Origin: Lepidodermella squamata | Taxonomy: Eukaryota > Gastrotricha | Assembly (NCBI GenBank): GCA_047495785.1 | Contig: JBLDXI010000020.1 | Location: forward strand, 1,612,001-1,676,000 | DNA length: 64,000 nt | Reading direction: 5' to 3' | Part shown: piece by piece, positions 1 through 13,889 of the stretch | How the letters are laid out: every line of letters begins with the position of its first letter | Numbering within the stretch: the first letter of the stretch is position 1 | Position numbers and translations under genes: made by a program | Notes under the pieces: model-generated | Told to the model about the DNA's origin: nothing | Seen by the model: only the letters and a program-made list of their open reading frames with translations | Databases searched by the model: none

Positions 1-1758
1 TACGCTAATAAAGAGAAATATTTATGATGCGAGATGAAAAAGCAGAGCTGCTAGTTGTTATCCGTGGCGACCTGACCTCTTGCGTGTCGCTAGTCTTGCC
101 TCGAATTTTCATAGCTGCTCTTCTAACATCACAAGCGTGTGTGCGTGTGAGACGTCGCTTCGTACATTATTATTATTATTATTATAACATCCTATGTGAA
201 GAAACATCATATTTCAAATTCGTTCTGTTGCCGTGTAAATATTTTGTTTCTTACATGTGCTATTATTTTGCTGCCCTTTCCGCACTGTGTTGATTGTTTT
301 TCTATATGAACTATTTAATATTATAATTATTGCATACTTACCTTCTTATACGCTACTGATACGATCAACGCGAATCAGTATAAAACGTCATCGGACCCTC
401 CTTTTTTTCGGATGAAGTGATTGGTTATACGTGTCTGGATCAATATTTTAGTCTTCTACCAATATTCTTGTTTTCTATACTTGAATTTTTTGACACGTAT
501 AACGCGCGATAGATACTATATATATTTATTACTTCCTCGATGACACTTTTCAGAGTCGATGTACTCGTTGTCCTGAATCCCGCGCGCGCGCACACACGCT
601 TGTGTTGTTTTTTGAAAACTAGTTGAAGCCTGCGGCCATGTTGTCCGCGGAATTGACTACCTAAACGCTCTAGCTTGTTTACTCATCTCGTAAAACTTGA
701 TTACTTCCTGAAGTCAAACGATTGTTGGCACTTTCTGCGGAGAATTTCAGCCCGTGAAATGAAAATTGAGCGAGATTCTCGCGCTGTATATTACAACTTG
801 TAAAATGTGAATACCTATATAATGAAAATATCGACTATATAGTGAGGATTATCGCTTTTCTGTTCGAGAAATGTGTAATAATGATGATCATATCGTTCTT
901 ATGCGATTATTGTGTTGCTCTCTTCGCTCTCTTCTCTCGCTCTCGCTCTCGGAATGAAGAATTATTATTAATATTATTATACTATTATACTATCATTATT
1001 ATACAGTTGATGTCTGCAAGTCGTTTATCGGTAGTGTGCGCAATCCTTTTTAATAGAAAACGCTGTGTCTGCGATCACAGCCTTGTACTGTCAGCAGAAC
1101 TACTACTACATTTACTTACCGTATATAGGAGCAGCGATCATGATGTTGATAATGATAAGAAAACGGTATGATGAAGTAAAGCTTTCACTGCTGATGAAGT
1201 CAAGCGTGTCTTTTGAGATATTCTAGGTCGGAAATTTCCGTGTTTTTTCAGTGACAGGAAACTCCAGGCCTCAAGCATGGGCTGGATCGATGCCGGGTTC
1301 AAATCACAGATTCAGGGAAAGTCCGATATAAAGCGTGGTCTAGAGGACGCGCAACTACTTTTTGAGTTCACAGCTTTTTGCATCAAGTTCAGTTATTTTC
1401 CGATATTCCTACGATTTCACTGAATACATTCAAAATTTACACGAGAAAGCCCAGACGTTTCGCATGTTCGTATGTTACCCCGATGGGCCAAAATTTCCGA
1501 TCATGGTTGCGTTATTTATGGGACACTCCCTCCGTGACAGGAAAAAGGAAAGGATTCTGGAGCTCGTGGTAGAGGTTCCGCTAGCATTTGATGCCCATCC
1601 TTGCCCCCAGCGGCGTGAGGAACTTGAATTAGTTCACAGAAAGTGAGAAAGCTATTTTTTATTACTCACTCAGAATTCTTGTCTCAATTATCCGAACCTC
1701 AGCGCCGCGTCCGACATTCAATTATTGAGGATTCCTCCTACGCCATGCAACAGCGGGA
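1..1758. other. Intergenic, AT-rich, low complexity
   Basis: No gene is supported here. The stretch contains short simple repeats: a TTA run around 166-185, a CG/CA alternating patch near 580-600, TCTCTCGCTCTCG-type repeats around 925-950 and another ATT run around 960-1000. Open frames on the plus strand (for example 842-1171 and 1362-1646) are short, overlap simple repeats and resemble no family I know. Confidence 0.5.
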
Positions 1759-2300
1759 CCTGTCAGTATTAATAATTAGCTTTGATTGATCCGGACGAAT
1801 AAGTTGCTTTCACTGTGGAATATAACATTTTCACCTGAAAAATCGATCGTCAGCCATTGGGGAACTTTTGCATGCCAAAATATAGGCAACTTCAGCCGAA
1901 CTTTTCTTTTCAAAATGGAAGCTGGCGAAGGTGTCCCATCTGTGCCGGCAGTACATTTTTCAAGTGAAAATGTTATTTGATTCTACATACATAGGTACAT
2001 AGGTGGCCAAAAAAGCCGCAGTGGGGCGAATTCGATGCTCATCAATTTAATGAGCAGTTTCGAGAAATTGAGGAGTTGCATTGGCAAAAGAATGCTTGAA
2101 ATTCTTCAATGTCTTAAATTAATGAATTAAATTAATTTCAATAGTTTAATAATAATTAATCAATAGTTTAAATTCCCCTTAAATTAATGAGCATCGAATT
2201 CGCCCCACTGCGGCTTTTTTGGCCACCTTGTATATTGAAAGCAACTTAGTCACTATTCACTATTCTTCCGGATCAATTAATCAAATCAAATACTGACAGC
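1759..2300. repeat. Nested foldback element (MITE-like)
   Basis: Three sets of inverted repeats are nested. The outer arms (about 1759-1812 and 2236-2300) share CTGTCAGTATT at the ends plus ATTGATCCGGA and AAGTTGCTTTC blocks, with small indels. Inside lie two hairpins. One has 20-nt arms at 1824-1843 and 1955-1974 (one mismatch). The other has 47-nt arms at 2002-2048 and 2181-2227 (one mismatch) around a very AT-rich loop. No transposase frame is present, so it is best read as a non-autonomous foldback transposon. A structured non-coding RNA is less likely. No target-site duplication was identified. Confidence 0.7.
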
Positions 2301-3747
2301 CAAATCAAGGCACCGCTTGACAGCCGCTGAGAACGCAAACCCGATAATTTTCAACTCCCGTTAGTACTATTGTTTCATTGGAGTGATAGCGTCAGTTCTA
2401 AATTTGTAGGTCATTTTCGAATTTCTGTGACAGCACGGCGGACTGGGTGATATTGAACTGGAAACTGACATTTATTACTGTAAACACCCATGTAGAAATG
2501 ACCCTACTGGTATGAACTATTGAACTGGCGACATTGGAACCACAAATTGACCTTGAACCATAATTTGCTTTGGTAAATGCTGCCCTAGAAGCCCTGCTAT
2601 CAGCATAAAGAACCGAGCCAGACAAATGCCGGAGGGCGTGGTAAGATAACAGCTGCCGGTAGGTCTATGAATCACGGTACCATGTGCCTTGGCCGATGAT
2701 TAACGCTAATGCGTGATGCAACACCGGTTGAAAGACAGAAAAAAAACCAGGTGACCTCAGTCAACCAGACAAATTTATTGCCCACCTTGATATGCTCACG
2801 AATATATTTAACAAAGAAGACCTCATCATAGCTGTCAAGTGGCTTGCTGTTTTATCGGTAAAAGAGAAATATCATTTCATAGATTTGCGAAATATAACAT
2901 CACGGTAGATGCAGCATTAACAAATAAATCAAGCATCCTCGCTCATTCTGACTGATCTGAGTTGATTTTCGCCAACGACACAATGAAAATAAATTAATTT
3001 GGCTGCTTCGCATTTCACATTCTTTAAATCGATTCTCTGTCGGAAATTTAAAACGGGCGCGTATACATCCAACTATAACCAGTCAAATCTAAATTTCAAA
3101 ATAAAATCAGCTTACCAAAAAAATGAAGCGAATGATACTAAAAGTTGACTAATATAAGATTCTCAAAAAATCTGACGCGGCAAAAATAACTGATGTCATG
3201 ACAGCGTACAGATCGTCTACAATAATAAGCTTAGTAATTATTAAATTAGTTGAAGAAAAGCAAACCGGAGACATAGCATGGTGAAAAATGGACGCAGCGA
3301 TCAGCCCAAAAATAATATTCGGAAAAATGAAAGAGATGATGAAGTTGCGAACACTTAACAGCTACACTTATCTCGATTATATACGCCAGCGTTATTCCTA
3401 TTCTTATTCGAGAGGGAATCCTTACCCAGAGGTTGGTTCTAAAGAGGACGACTGAAGCGTCAGCGCTCAAGCGAAAAAGTCAGAAGATAGTCCTGCAATG
3501 ATCACAACATCGATTTTTGCTGAAATAAAGACTTGGAATAGCTATATACACCTTCATCACGTTTCCATCATCGTCATCATCGTCATGCAATCGTCACTAA
3601 AAATATCTTGAAATTCTTCATGCAAAAAGCTGTTGTTTTAACAACTAAATTCCATTTGAAAAATTGAACGAGACAATTGAAGATAGTTTTTTTTTCACTG
3701 CGCTATAGCTAAATGCAAGTTTTTTGTTGTTATAATAGCCGGATTTT
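2301..3747. other. Intergenic / possible 3' UTR of OXR1 at its right end
   Basis: No protein family is recognisable on either strand. The right end lies just downstream of the OXR1 stop codon on the minus strand and probably holds its 3' untranslated region, although I see no clear minus-strand AATAAA close by. Confidence 0.4.
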
Positions 3748-6700
3748 TCAGGACGAGAGGAATCCCCACAGCTCGACAACCTCGATAGTGAAGTCTTCGG
3801 TAGCCGTGAGCAGGTCGTTGTCGAAGGTGGCGCAGCGCTGCGTGCGGCCGCGGTACAGGTCCGAGTCGAGCCACAGGCCGTTGACGCCGTTCGAGGAGCC
3901 GAACATGAGCGACTCACGGTTGCCGCGGATGAAGAACGTGTTGTCGCCAGACCAGCGAAAGACATGGAAAGTCGGGAAGAAGGAGAAGAGGCAGCATTCA
4001 GAACTTCCGTAGAAGTGGTCCGACACGCGCAGCCGGCACGAAGACACTGCCCCGAAAACGGCGCCCGATAGGTCGTGCACGACGAGCAGCTGCGGCGAGT
4101 CCGCGTTCTGCGCCGCCCGGAACAGCGTCGACAGCGAGAAGCCGTCGCTCGCCGAGCTGTACAGCAACGTCCACGTTGTACCGATGCAGATGGGAGGTAG
4201 AATGGTACATAACTCACGGACGTAGTCGTCGGAAAGCACGGTCGATTTTCCCTAAGAAAAACATCACAAAATACAGAAAAAGCTCTTACTTTTGTTTGGC
4301 AAAAACCATGTTTTTGGGGGAGAGGTAAGTCAGAAAAAAATCTTTAAAAATTGAAATTTGTGGAGGGGGCCGATTTCCAACTGCTGTAAGAAATGGGGAA
4401 TTTTCATAATTTTTTTTATTAATTTTATGGATAATTTGGAAACTCATTAGATTTATCAGTTGTTTAAATAAATTTTTTTATTATTTGCTAGCAAAAATAT
4501 CCGAATTGAGCGCGATTTCAGTGTCCCGGATGAAAGATCCAAATTAAGGTTAGAAAGCCCTAAATAGATGATGAAATTGAAATTAAAGATTAAATTGGGT
4601 GCCAACTTTCATACATCAAAAAGGGCCCAAAAATCAAGCTTCGTAGAAACCCGAAACTCGGACTACCCTAACCCTAACCTTAATCCTGAACCCTAACCCC
4701 AACCCGAACCCCAACCCTGGCACCTAACCCTAACCCCTACCCCAATTCCTAATCACAGTTTGGCTAAAAAACACGATTTTATGAAAAAAAATATGTATGA
4801 AAGTTAATTTTGTCATACATAAATATGTATGAAATTGCACTTCGAATTGAATTTTGAAAAATACCAAATTATTCGCCTCAAAATCGAATTTTGAAAAATT
4901 ATATTTTTCCAAAATTGACGGTAAAAAACCCCAAAATATTGAGTCCGAAAATGTTCGCTCTTACTTATTCAATTTGTTAAAAATTAGGTATATTTCAAAA
5001 TCCCTTTAATTTGGTACCGCTAAATAGCTCGTCTTTCATACTATCAGGTGATTTCAATAGAAATTTTTTAACCTTCCTAGATGCGCCAAGAAAGGTGGAA
5101 AAAGTAGGTTGTCCTAACTTGACCGCTGTTACTCAAAAAAAGAGAAATTCTCAAGACAATTACCTGCATTTCTGGTAGGGGCAGGCTCCGCCTGATTTCA
5201 GCGTCTTCCGCCTGATTGCGTTTCACCGACTCGTCGATAGATATAACTTCCCATTCTTTGTACGTCGATTCAACAAGGCCGTCCGGTAACCGCTGCACGT
5301 TGTCCGATGGCCGGAAGCCGACAACGCGAGCCTTGTGCGCCGAGTGGGAAACCGCGTTCGGATTGCTGCCGTGCATTCCGGCCATTTCCGGGTTCCAATG
5401 CGTGAAAAACAGCTGCAGGCCGCGGGCGCATTTCGCAGGCACCCGGAACCAGTACTCCGGGTTGGCCGGGCAAGGCGAACCGCCGATTCCGAGAGCAGCT
5501 AGCGATTCGTCGTTCAACAACGACGAGCCGCCAATTCGAAGAAAGAGACTGGTAGGAGCAGCCGGGTCACTGAGATGAACTTCACCCGTCTGCAGCGATA
5601 AAGCTGGAGGGGAAAATGACAAAAAATCACGATTAGCCAATCATGGACAGATATTTGAACACGGGTAAGAAGGGTTCAATGGAAACTACTGTGTGTCTCG
5701 TGCTAGGCAGCTTTAAAAGATTTCAAAAGTCCACACTTCAGGCGTGTACTCGTTTCGAAGAAAGGGTTAGCGTTCTCTCAAAACGTAGGGCACAAATATC
5801 AGAGGTAAAACTTCTTTTATTTACGAGATTTGGCTGGAATTTCAGAAGAAATAAGAAAAACCAAAATTAAATCAAACTTGATAAAGGAAAAAATATTTCG
5901 AAATTTTGAAAATACTAGACAAATTTAACGGGGTTCTTATGTAAGACAACAATAAACAACATTTTCATGGTGCCTTTTATGTTACTGAATATTTTTTGTC
6001 CTGGGTGTAACTATTGAAACGATACGTCAAGCGTTACGCAGCATGCGAAATTTTAATCTAAATTTCAGAGTTTAAAGAGAATAATTTTCACTACGTCTAC
6101 TACAGAGAATAAATATCAAGATGATATAAGGTGCATGCAGGACGGCAGCTAGCTAGGGTGACTTCACTGCGGGTTCCGATTACATCAAAGCCGAGCAGTA
6201 GCAAACAGACCTCGCTTCAGGCTGGAGGTAAAACGCCGGGTTGGTTTTGTAAGCGGGACAGCATCGGTCAATTCTGTGATTAGTAGTGAACACCAATAGC
6301 GATGCCAGCAAAAGAGAGGAAAAAAAGCGGCAGCGGGATGAGGAATTTTCATTTTATTAAGAAAGTTCAAGGCGTTAGTTACGTTTAAAAGCGTAGCAAA
6401 TCGCGGTATGAAAATTATGGAATTATGTGAATTCACTCGGGTGATGGATGGGCTCGTCATGCGGTATAAAGTGGCATATAGCCCAACTTACTTTCCACTG
6501 ATTGCGATATCGAAGGTTCAACTTTTGCCAAAGTGCTGAGGCTGATTCGCTTCAAAGGCGTGCCGATGGCGCCGGCTAGTTGCGATGACATCTAGCGAAG
6601 AAAAATCCAAAATATTATTCAAAATCGAACATTTTAGCATGAAGCATGTAAATAATCGAATAAACCGTGATTGGTCAAGGTAACTTCGGACACTTGAAAC

Positions 6701-9700
6701 TTTGTACGTAATTTTAAAAAATATGGAATTTTTCGCATAAAATGAGCAACTTTCGTTTTTCGTTACGTGCAAAAATCAAAATTATTTGAGCCGAAATGGA
6801 TCTTACTTTTTTCAAAAACATGACCCATTTCTAGTTTCTAGGGCGAAAAATTTAACGAAAAACAAAAAATACAGAAATTCTAAAAATTTTCAGAAAAATC
6901 AGAAACCCTTTTCCCCCACATTTGGTTCAAATTTCGAATTTAATTTCGTGGAAAATCCTCAAAAACCAGGTCTTGTCCAAAGTTACCCCTCGGTTTTCGC
7001 AGCTTTTTAGGCTAAATTCTCCCGAAACCATGGGCAAAGGAAAAAAAGGTAACTGGATGAGAAACTTTTCAAGGGCAAATAGACGCTTCAAGCTTTACCC
7101 AAAATAAAACAGAAATTTGTTCATGTACAGCTTTCAACGCCGTATTTCGCACCATCTAAAAAATCAACCAGTGCATATTTTTTCGTGATCTCAATTCCCC
7201 GCTGATCCAAAATTGCCTCAAAATTGCCTCAAGATGGCAAATTTACCTCGGTGATAGCAGTCGCTGATTCTGAAACTGCCGCGACTGCTTTATTCGCACC
7301 GGCGGACACAGCACCCGTCACCGCACCAGCCGCCGAACTAGCGGCCTGAATCACCGAGCTGTTGCTTTCACTTCTTTCCGTCACGGTTTTCAGCGGAGTC
7401 TGCTCGAAGGCGTTATCGGCAAGAGACGACGATAGGTTAGGCGGCGAGGTGGAACACACGTTTACAGACGCCTCCGCCGCCATCACCTCATCAGGCCCGG
7501 CTTCCTCGCCTATCGAAGCCACGCTAGCGGTTTTCGTCGACCGGCTAGGCACAGCCGACGACGAGACAATTCGCCCGCGTTGCGGCGCGCCTGGAATTTG
7601 ACGAAACACGCCAACAGTCGCTATCCAATTCATGGGAAGTAGCAAATCGCCGGGTGGCAGGGGCGTTGTTGAGCTGCTGGTAGGCGAGGTAGATCGATCT
7701 CCCTCGTGCTCTCGGTTTTGCTGTTCAACCAACGCGGCAACCGCCGTTGGGTCGAACATGACCGCATTCGGGGTGATGAGCAGCGTTCCCGGCACGGCGT
7801 CTTCCAGCGATTTACTCGGCAGGTACAACGCGCGGGCTTTGACAAATTTCTCGACACATTCGTAGTCTTCGTTGATCATCGACTCGCTCGACTCGCGTGG
7901 GACAGCTTCTTTATCGTCCTTCAACGATGATGAGAGCGAAAAACAATTATAATCGATAATTGCAGTAGCAATATTATATTATCATAAAATTTCGTGTAAA
8001 GTGCATGAAAAATAGCCGTGATTCATGCCTAGAAAAGCGCTGCAAATACGACTTAATTGATGGCTGATTTTATTTTTCAACCTGCCGGCAGAGGGCGTGG
8101 TGAAAAATAAAAATCTGAAGCAAATTTAGGACATTATTATTGAACTAAAAAATCCGCCTTAAATTAAGCCGTATGTAGCAGCGGATGATAAAAAACGATA
8201 GAAATACAACATACTGTGTCTACAGAGCTTTGCTGCGCTGGTTCCGGTGCCGGTTCTGGGACGTAATTCGGATCGGGGACATTTATCACCTGGCAGCAAC
8301 GAAAGCAGCAAGTATAGAAACAACCAGTTTTAGTCATGCATTAGATGCTTAACAGTTGTCAAGAAAAATTCTCAGTCACTACTGCGTGGATCAAAGGCCA
8401 CAAAAGAACAAAAAGGATTAAGACAGTCGAGTGCGAAATTGAATTCTTTAGAATTTTAAAACTGAGCTACTAGTTAGTAGTATAGATAAGCTACCTGGCC
8501 AGGGAACAAGATCCGAGTAGTAAAGCGGTTGAGTTTTGTTATTTCGCCGACGGTCACATTGAGCTTAACCGCAATGGATTGCAACGTATCGCCATCACTG
8601 ACCTGGGAAAAGCATCGAACAAAATGAAATTAGTAAAAGTTGATCGAGTGATCTATAAAAAAAGAAAGCGAGCGCCGCCCTAAATCCACCTACCGATTTC
8701 GCCGCGTTAACTTTTGACATGTTCAGATGGTCGAAAATCATTAGATTTCACGCTCGGTTGGATAGTAAAAATTTTAGTCAAGCTTTCGAAAGTGAATGAC
8801 TGCCGTATCACTTGTGAGTAGGCGCATTATTGAATAGGTAAATACTGCCTACGAGATGATCAAGGGGTCTTCTTTACGAAATGCATTGTGGTAATAGCAA
8901 AGACATAGCTAATGTTCGCTTTGTCCTCGAATTTGTTCAACAGAGCGTGTTAAATAAGCCAGGGTCCCATGATCACTACAGACGTTGAAAACCCACTCAC
9001 ATAATGCGGAAACGAGAGACGACGTCCAATAGTTACATATAGATAGGCCAGCCAAAAAATTTGCGAAAAAACGGTGGGAAAAAAGTATAACCGCCGCAAT
9101 TGGGCTTATATTTGCGAGTATATAGCGCGTTATATAATAAAAAAAACACACGGAAACGCATGACGCAAATCGAGTTAGCTGATCTTGCATCGACCACGAC
9201 AACCCACCCTCTGATCACCGCACGCCCGCAGAATTGCTCATCGGAAAAAAACGCAAATATGGCAATCAGTATGCTCATTTCGCCAGTGCAGTCTAAAATT
9301 AACAAAAAATGACGCCCGCTTTTGAAATTTTTTAACTAGAATTCAGCTATTTGAAGGCATAAAATAATTGCCCCGCCATTTTCTGCGAACAGCGAAAAAA
9401 AATTGGCTAAAAAATTGGGCAATATCGATACAGGAAGTAAAATACGGCACACCCGACGGCACAAAAACAACGAGCCCGGTGAACAAATGCCTATGAATGA
9501 CACGGGTTAAAACGTATTTAACTCAGCTGAGAGTTAATTTCCTCCAATCGATTTACTACCGCGCAGCAGAAGCAGATGAGCGGCTGGATAAAAAACGGAG
9601 TTGGCGCCTGGGAGAAATCGCTAAGTGCGCATTTGTTTATACAGTCGCTACTCAGCTGTCATACAAAACGCGAGCCAACTGTCATTTTCGGACCGCTCAA

Positions 9701-12700
9701 GTTCTCTCGAGTGAACCTCAAAGATCCGGTTTCTGCGAATCTACTGCGTCTGCGCCATAATTATTTAGGTCAAAACAAACTCGTAACCGCAAAAATTCGA
9801 GAAAATCATTGGGCATGAAAATTAAAGAAATCGCAATAGAGAGGGGAAGATTTTAATAAACGTGATGAGCCATAAATTTTAACACATTGCTCCAGCCACT
9901 TAGCTATTCCTTTGTGTATAACGCAGAGCGATTTAGCAGTAATCGAATCGATTGTTCGCATTGATAAGTCGAAAACAGTGCTAAAACGCTGATTCTCGGA
10001 ACCGCAATACAACAGGCGTTAAAATTTGTATCTGAAATACTGAGTGCGAACAAAAGCCGGGCGTAATTGAAAATTGAAAGGCGCATAAAAAGATAATCGC
10101 CGAACGCCATTAAAAGCGAAAACTCTGCAGAAGCCGCCAGGTTAGTTGCGATTAAATTGACGGGTTTCCAAGATTAAAGCAGCGTATTATTATGCTTGTA
10201 AAAGTCGCCATATCGATTAGATTTTTCGCGGAGAAAATGATCCAATTTTACAAGCTATTCCTTATTTTTCATAAAATCTAGGAGTAAACTATCGGCCATA
10301 TACTGGAACTTTATTAACATTCTTTAAAACTACGCTGCCAAGGTGGAATTATACTAACTCTGCTCGATGTTTTGTATGGCGTTTACTCTGGGGAGAACCA
10401 GATCAAGAACAAAAGGCGACGGAAAGCAATGCGTGTAATGGAACATGAAGCAAACATTTCGTCGCAGAGTAAATAATAATGAGATTTGCTGCGTATATAA
10501 CGAGGCCGCCATGCGTAATAATATCAGTAAAATATCTAGGCGTCTCTAATTTTGGAACCTCATGACACAGACCTCACATGATACGAAAAAAGGACATACT
10601 TCATAACGTAGTGATCCTTTCGGCGAAACTTCACTCGCTCGTTTCGGTTGCTTCTCGCCTGCGCTCAAATCGACAGCTGGCGTTGCCGATGACGATGCTG
10701 CATCATGTGCCGGTGGCTCACCGGTGCTCGGGCGACCAAACTCTTCCGCCCCTTGAAAAAATGACGCAAATTGAATAAATTTAGCGTAACGTGGTAATAA
10801 CATCCGCAATTATAGCAATTAATAATAATTAATAATAATAAGCGCAACCAACCGACAACTTCGGAAATCGTCTCCATGACGTCCATTCTCAAAAATTAAC
10901 TAGTTCAAACGTCAGGTGACGACTCGTCGATAACCACGGTCGGAACCGCGGATTTAAGATCACATGATGATGTTAATGCATACAATATCATTTCTCACTA
11001 AGAGATTAAAATGATACGAAATTGCAGTCAAGGGATTTAAATACAATTCAGGGGAATAAAAAACGAGTTCGCGTTCAGAATATGCAACTAGAAACATTCC
11101 GTGCAATAAGCTAATCAAAAAATAAATTATGTATTTTTCAGAAAATTGGCTACACTTCAAAAATTAATTCCCCATATCGTGATTTTAAGAGCAGAATATC
11201 TAGGAGTCCGAATTTAAGGCGGATCAAGAACCAACAAAACGTCGGGCCGTTTGAGCAATAATAGCAGTCGAAATTTGCTCTGGTGTCCAAAAATCCAGTG
11301 TAAACCCATGAGAATGTAAGAAAAATAGTAAGTAAGCGCTGAGAAATCAGAAAATTTCCCAAGATTTCTTTTTCATGGATTCGTTTCAAGTTTATGAACG
11401 AACAAGGAAGCCGGCGATGATATATAGATTGTAATAAGTCTAAAACTTTGAAATTATTTAGCGAAAACTCTTGAGCCGCTAGAAATAAAATGAATATCAA
11501 ATTATTTTAAGAAACACCTATTGCTATATTTGAGGGTGAGCGGTCGAAGGTTTAGCCGGAAGAGACTACTCAGTTCGCATTATAAATAATAACAAAATAA
11601 CAATAGTCCAAGCTGATTGCTTTCGCCGAATATCCACGCTGAGAAGAGCAGCGCAGACGAGTACAAAGTAAAAGAGCTTGTAAGATGGAATTTGACAAGC
11701 AGAATTTTCAACGCGCCAAGTCGGTCGGTCGGTCGCTCGTGAGGTATCGATCTGCAGAGAACACGACACGCCAGCAAAGCGAATAATATGATGAAGACTA
11801 AACATATATATCGAAAGGGCACAGAAGCGTAAGCTACATACACATGCATTGCCGCACGCAAAAAATAAGGCTTGGATAATGTGAAATACTGTAAGATGCG
11901 AACAAAAACCGGGCATAGATGCAAGAATACAAATGCAAGATGCACGACAAGAAATGCGTATAAATAGGAACACTAAAATGCATTTCAATTCCAATAATAT
12001 TTCGCTATAATAGTAATATTATATCTCGATGTGTAGTAGGCATATACGCATGTCATGATGGAGCCGTAAAAGAAATAATATTACGCGACATTTTTTTTCG
12101 CGCAAATGCCTGAACACGATCTGCGCGACACCCAGCCAACTTACACGCCAATAGTCAGTATTATAAAATATTAGCGGGCTTGCCAAGTCAGCTGCTCATC
12201 GTCGAGAGAGAAGAAAAAAACAGCGAAAAGACAGCGTGCGGGGCAAAAGAGATTAAATCGGCAGGATGATGAGCACTGCATCCCAATGCGCATTACTATT
12301 TTACAAGCGAGTGAAACTAATTTAATAGATATAATATACATCCAAAGTTCAATTTAAAAAATTACTCGGCGATTGCGCATATCCCAAATTTTATTATATA
12401 GTCCCTCTATAAATGTAATAAACTAACCGGGTGGATCATCCGACGCCAGACTTGCCCATCTGCGTAGAGAAGCTGTTTCGACACTTGACGGTTGATTTTT
12501 CGACGGTCGGCCCGATGTTGTAGGAGCCGAAGTTTTAGGTGTCGTCGTGCTGCTTGAACGATCAAAAAGAGCGAGGTAAGGGCGCGAAACAATGTTCATA
12601 GCCGAATTTTTCATGGCTTATAATGCAATATAACGAAAAGAGCAGTCACACCCGTAAAAAAGGTGCCTCGACTACGAGCTGAAACTTGACGTGTTTGCTG

Positions 12701-13180
12701 CCTTAAGGTGGATACGCTATCCACCCCTAGTAAACACACGTAATGAGAAAAGCGGTTCAGCACGTCGATCGATGAAGAAACGTGCTGTCGTCGAATATCA
12801 CCCTACTATTTCCGATCTTTGACATACATCAACTGCACTGGCGCTTAATAATTTATGACATGGCGCGTGTAAAATGTTGTGTGATGAGCATTGCCTGCGG
12901 GAGATCGACAATTTACTCTTCGGCACCATGTATATTTGCATACGTATCAAAATCTCGATTTGTTATTTTATTAAAAGCGCTTTGTATTATACCTAGACGA
13001 GCCACCGCCGAAGCCTAGCCATCCCCACAGCATCGATTTACTGGGCTTGCTGCCTGATGACGGTGAAGTAGTTGCGGTCGTTTTGGAATTCGAAGCCCCA
13101 GGAGGAGGCGGTGATGCTGCTTGTTTGATGCCGTCGTTGACGGTACGCGAACGCGGTAATTTAGACGTGCTTAGAGACAT
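3748..13180 (-). CDS. OXR1: OXR1 / mustard: LysM-GRAM-TLDc oxidation-resistance protein
   Basis: Eight coding exons are inferred on the minus strand: 13180-12993, 12549-12428, 10751-10600, 8602-8495, 8289-8215, 7918-7247, 5589-5164 and 4251-3748. All phases agree and give 748 aa. The N-terminus is Ser/Thr/Pro-rich. A LysM domain fills the 36-codon exon 8602-8495 (VSDGDTLQSIAVKLN..., ending FPGQ, followed by VINVPDPNYVPE). A GRAM-like segment lies in 7918-7247 (about 216-300). The linker with EYWFRVP and KEWEVISI (about 440-581) is typical of OXR1/NCOA7. The TLDc domain is residues 582-748 (TTWTLLYSS, RWSGDNTFFI, LWLDSDLY). Family knowledge: OXR1 proteins protect against oxidative stress, and TLDc proteins bind the V-ATPase. 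Upstream alternative first exons are possible. The acceptor at 5590 was chosen because it restores phase; an AG 14 bases upstream would not. Confidence 0.9.
4664..4743. repeat. Degenerate (CCCTAA)n telomere-like patch
   Basis: About 80 bases consist of CCCTAA and near variants (CCTTAA, CCCCAA, CCCGAA, CCCTGG, CACCTAA). It lies in the last intron of OXR1 (4252-5163). It reads as a decayed interstitial telomeric repeat of TTAGGG type, or a simple repeat converging on it. Confidence 0.7.
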
Positions 13181-13889
13181 ATTTCCAGGTCAAAGGCAGA
13201 CGCTTTTTTAATGAATCGATAACAACGCAGCGTTTAGGAATACAAGACGCGGCGCTTTACCCAGACAGCTCATCGCACTTCAAGGCAGTATCAGCCTTGA
13301 AACATGAATCACTCGAATATGTATAAAATAACCTAGAAATTAGAAGATTGTACGAGAATGCTCTCAAGCACATAGTCCGGGAAATAATTCGGTAAAATTA
13401 TAAGGCCAGTAAAGCGCTAAAATCTCTCCCCATCAAAGCTGAATAAATATCGATCGGTGGTGTGTTTTCCCTAGAAAAACGATAGCACCAGTCACTCGTC
13501 ATAGTAAAAACCCAAGGTGGCTATGAACATCAATAGTTAATGAGCCATCTCTATCGAAATAATATAGATGAAATTTTTGGCACGCAAAAAGACGGCGGTG
13601 CTAATATATTTCTCGCGCTTAGTATTGTCGCACAATGTGTAGTAATGGGGAATTTGTGTGGTATATCGATTGTGAGGATCATCAAAAATTGACTAGGAGC
13701 GTTTATCGACGCACCATCGCGGCACATGTTTGTTCTGCGAGACAAACCCCATAAACGAAAAGCGACGCTGAGAGAAATAACGTTTTCTTCATGATTCATT
13801 CTTTGTTCGTCCAGAAACATTCGCAATTCTGACGCCAATTCGATGAGCCGTCGCTGTAGGATTCCTATATACAACTCATTCAATACAAG
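13181..13889. other. Intergenic between MOCS2B and OXR1
   Basis: About 0.7 kb separates the MOCS2B stop from the OXR1 start codon on the same strand. It should contain the OXR1 promoter or 5' UTR. A 29-codon minus-strand frame near 13710-13800 starts with a signal-peptide-like stretch but has no supported continuation. Confidence 0.4.

Noticed and set aside
842-1171. 109-codon plus-strand frame
   Set aside because: It runs through TCTCGC and ATT simple repeats and resembles no protein.
1280-1320. B-box-like GGGTTCAAATC, possible tRNA or SINE
   Set aside because: The bases on either side cannot pair into a T-arm, and no A box or acceptor stem is visible.
11566-11994. 142-codon minus-strand frame, hydrophobic and Cys-rich, inside an OXR1 intron
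   Set aside because: A second frame of the same strand is open over the same bases, composition is that of AT-rich intron, and no family or splice support is seen.
13551-13883. Minus-strand frame downstream of MOCS2B, with an overlapping 29-codon signal-peptide-like frame
   Set aside because: The signal-peptide frame stops after ten further residues and the only possible continuation (donor GTGCGT) gives no recognisable protein. It also does not supply the MOCS2B C-terminal motif.
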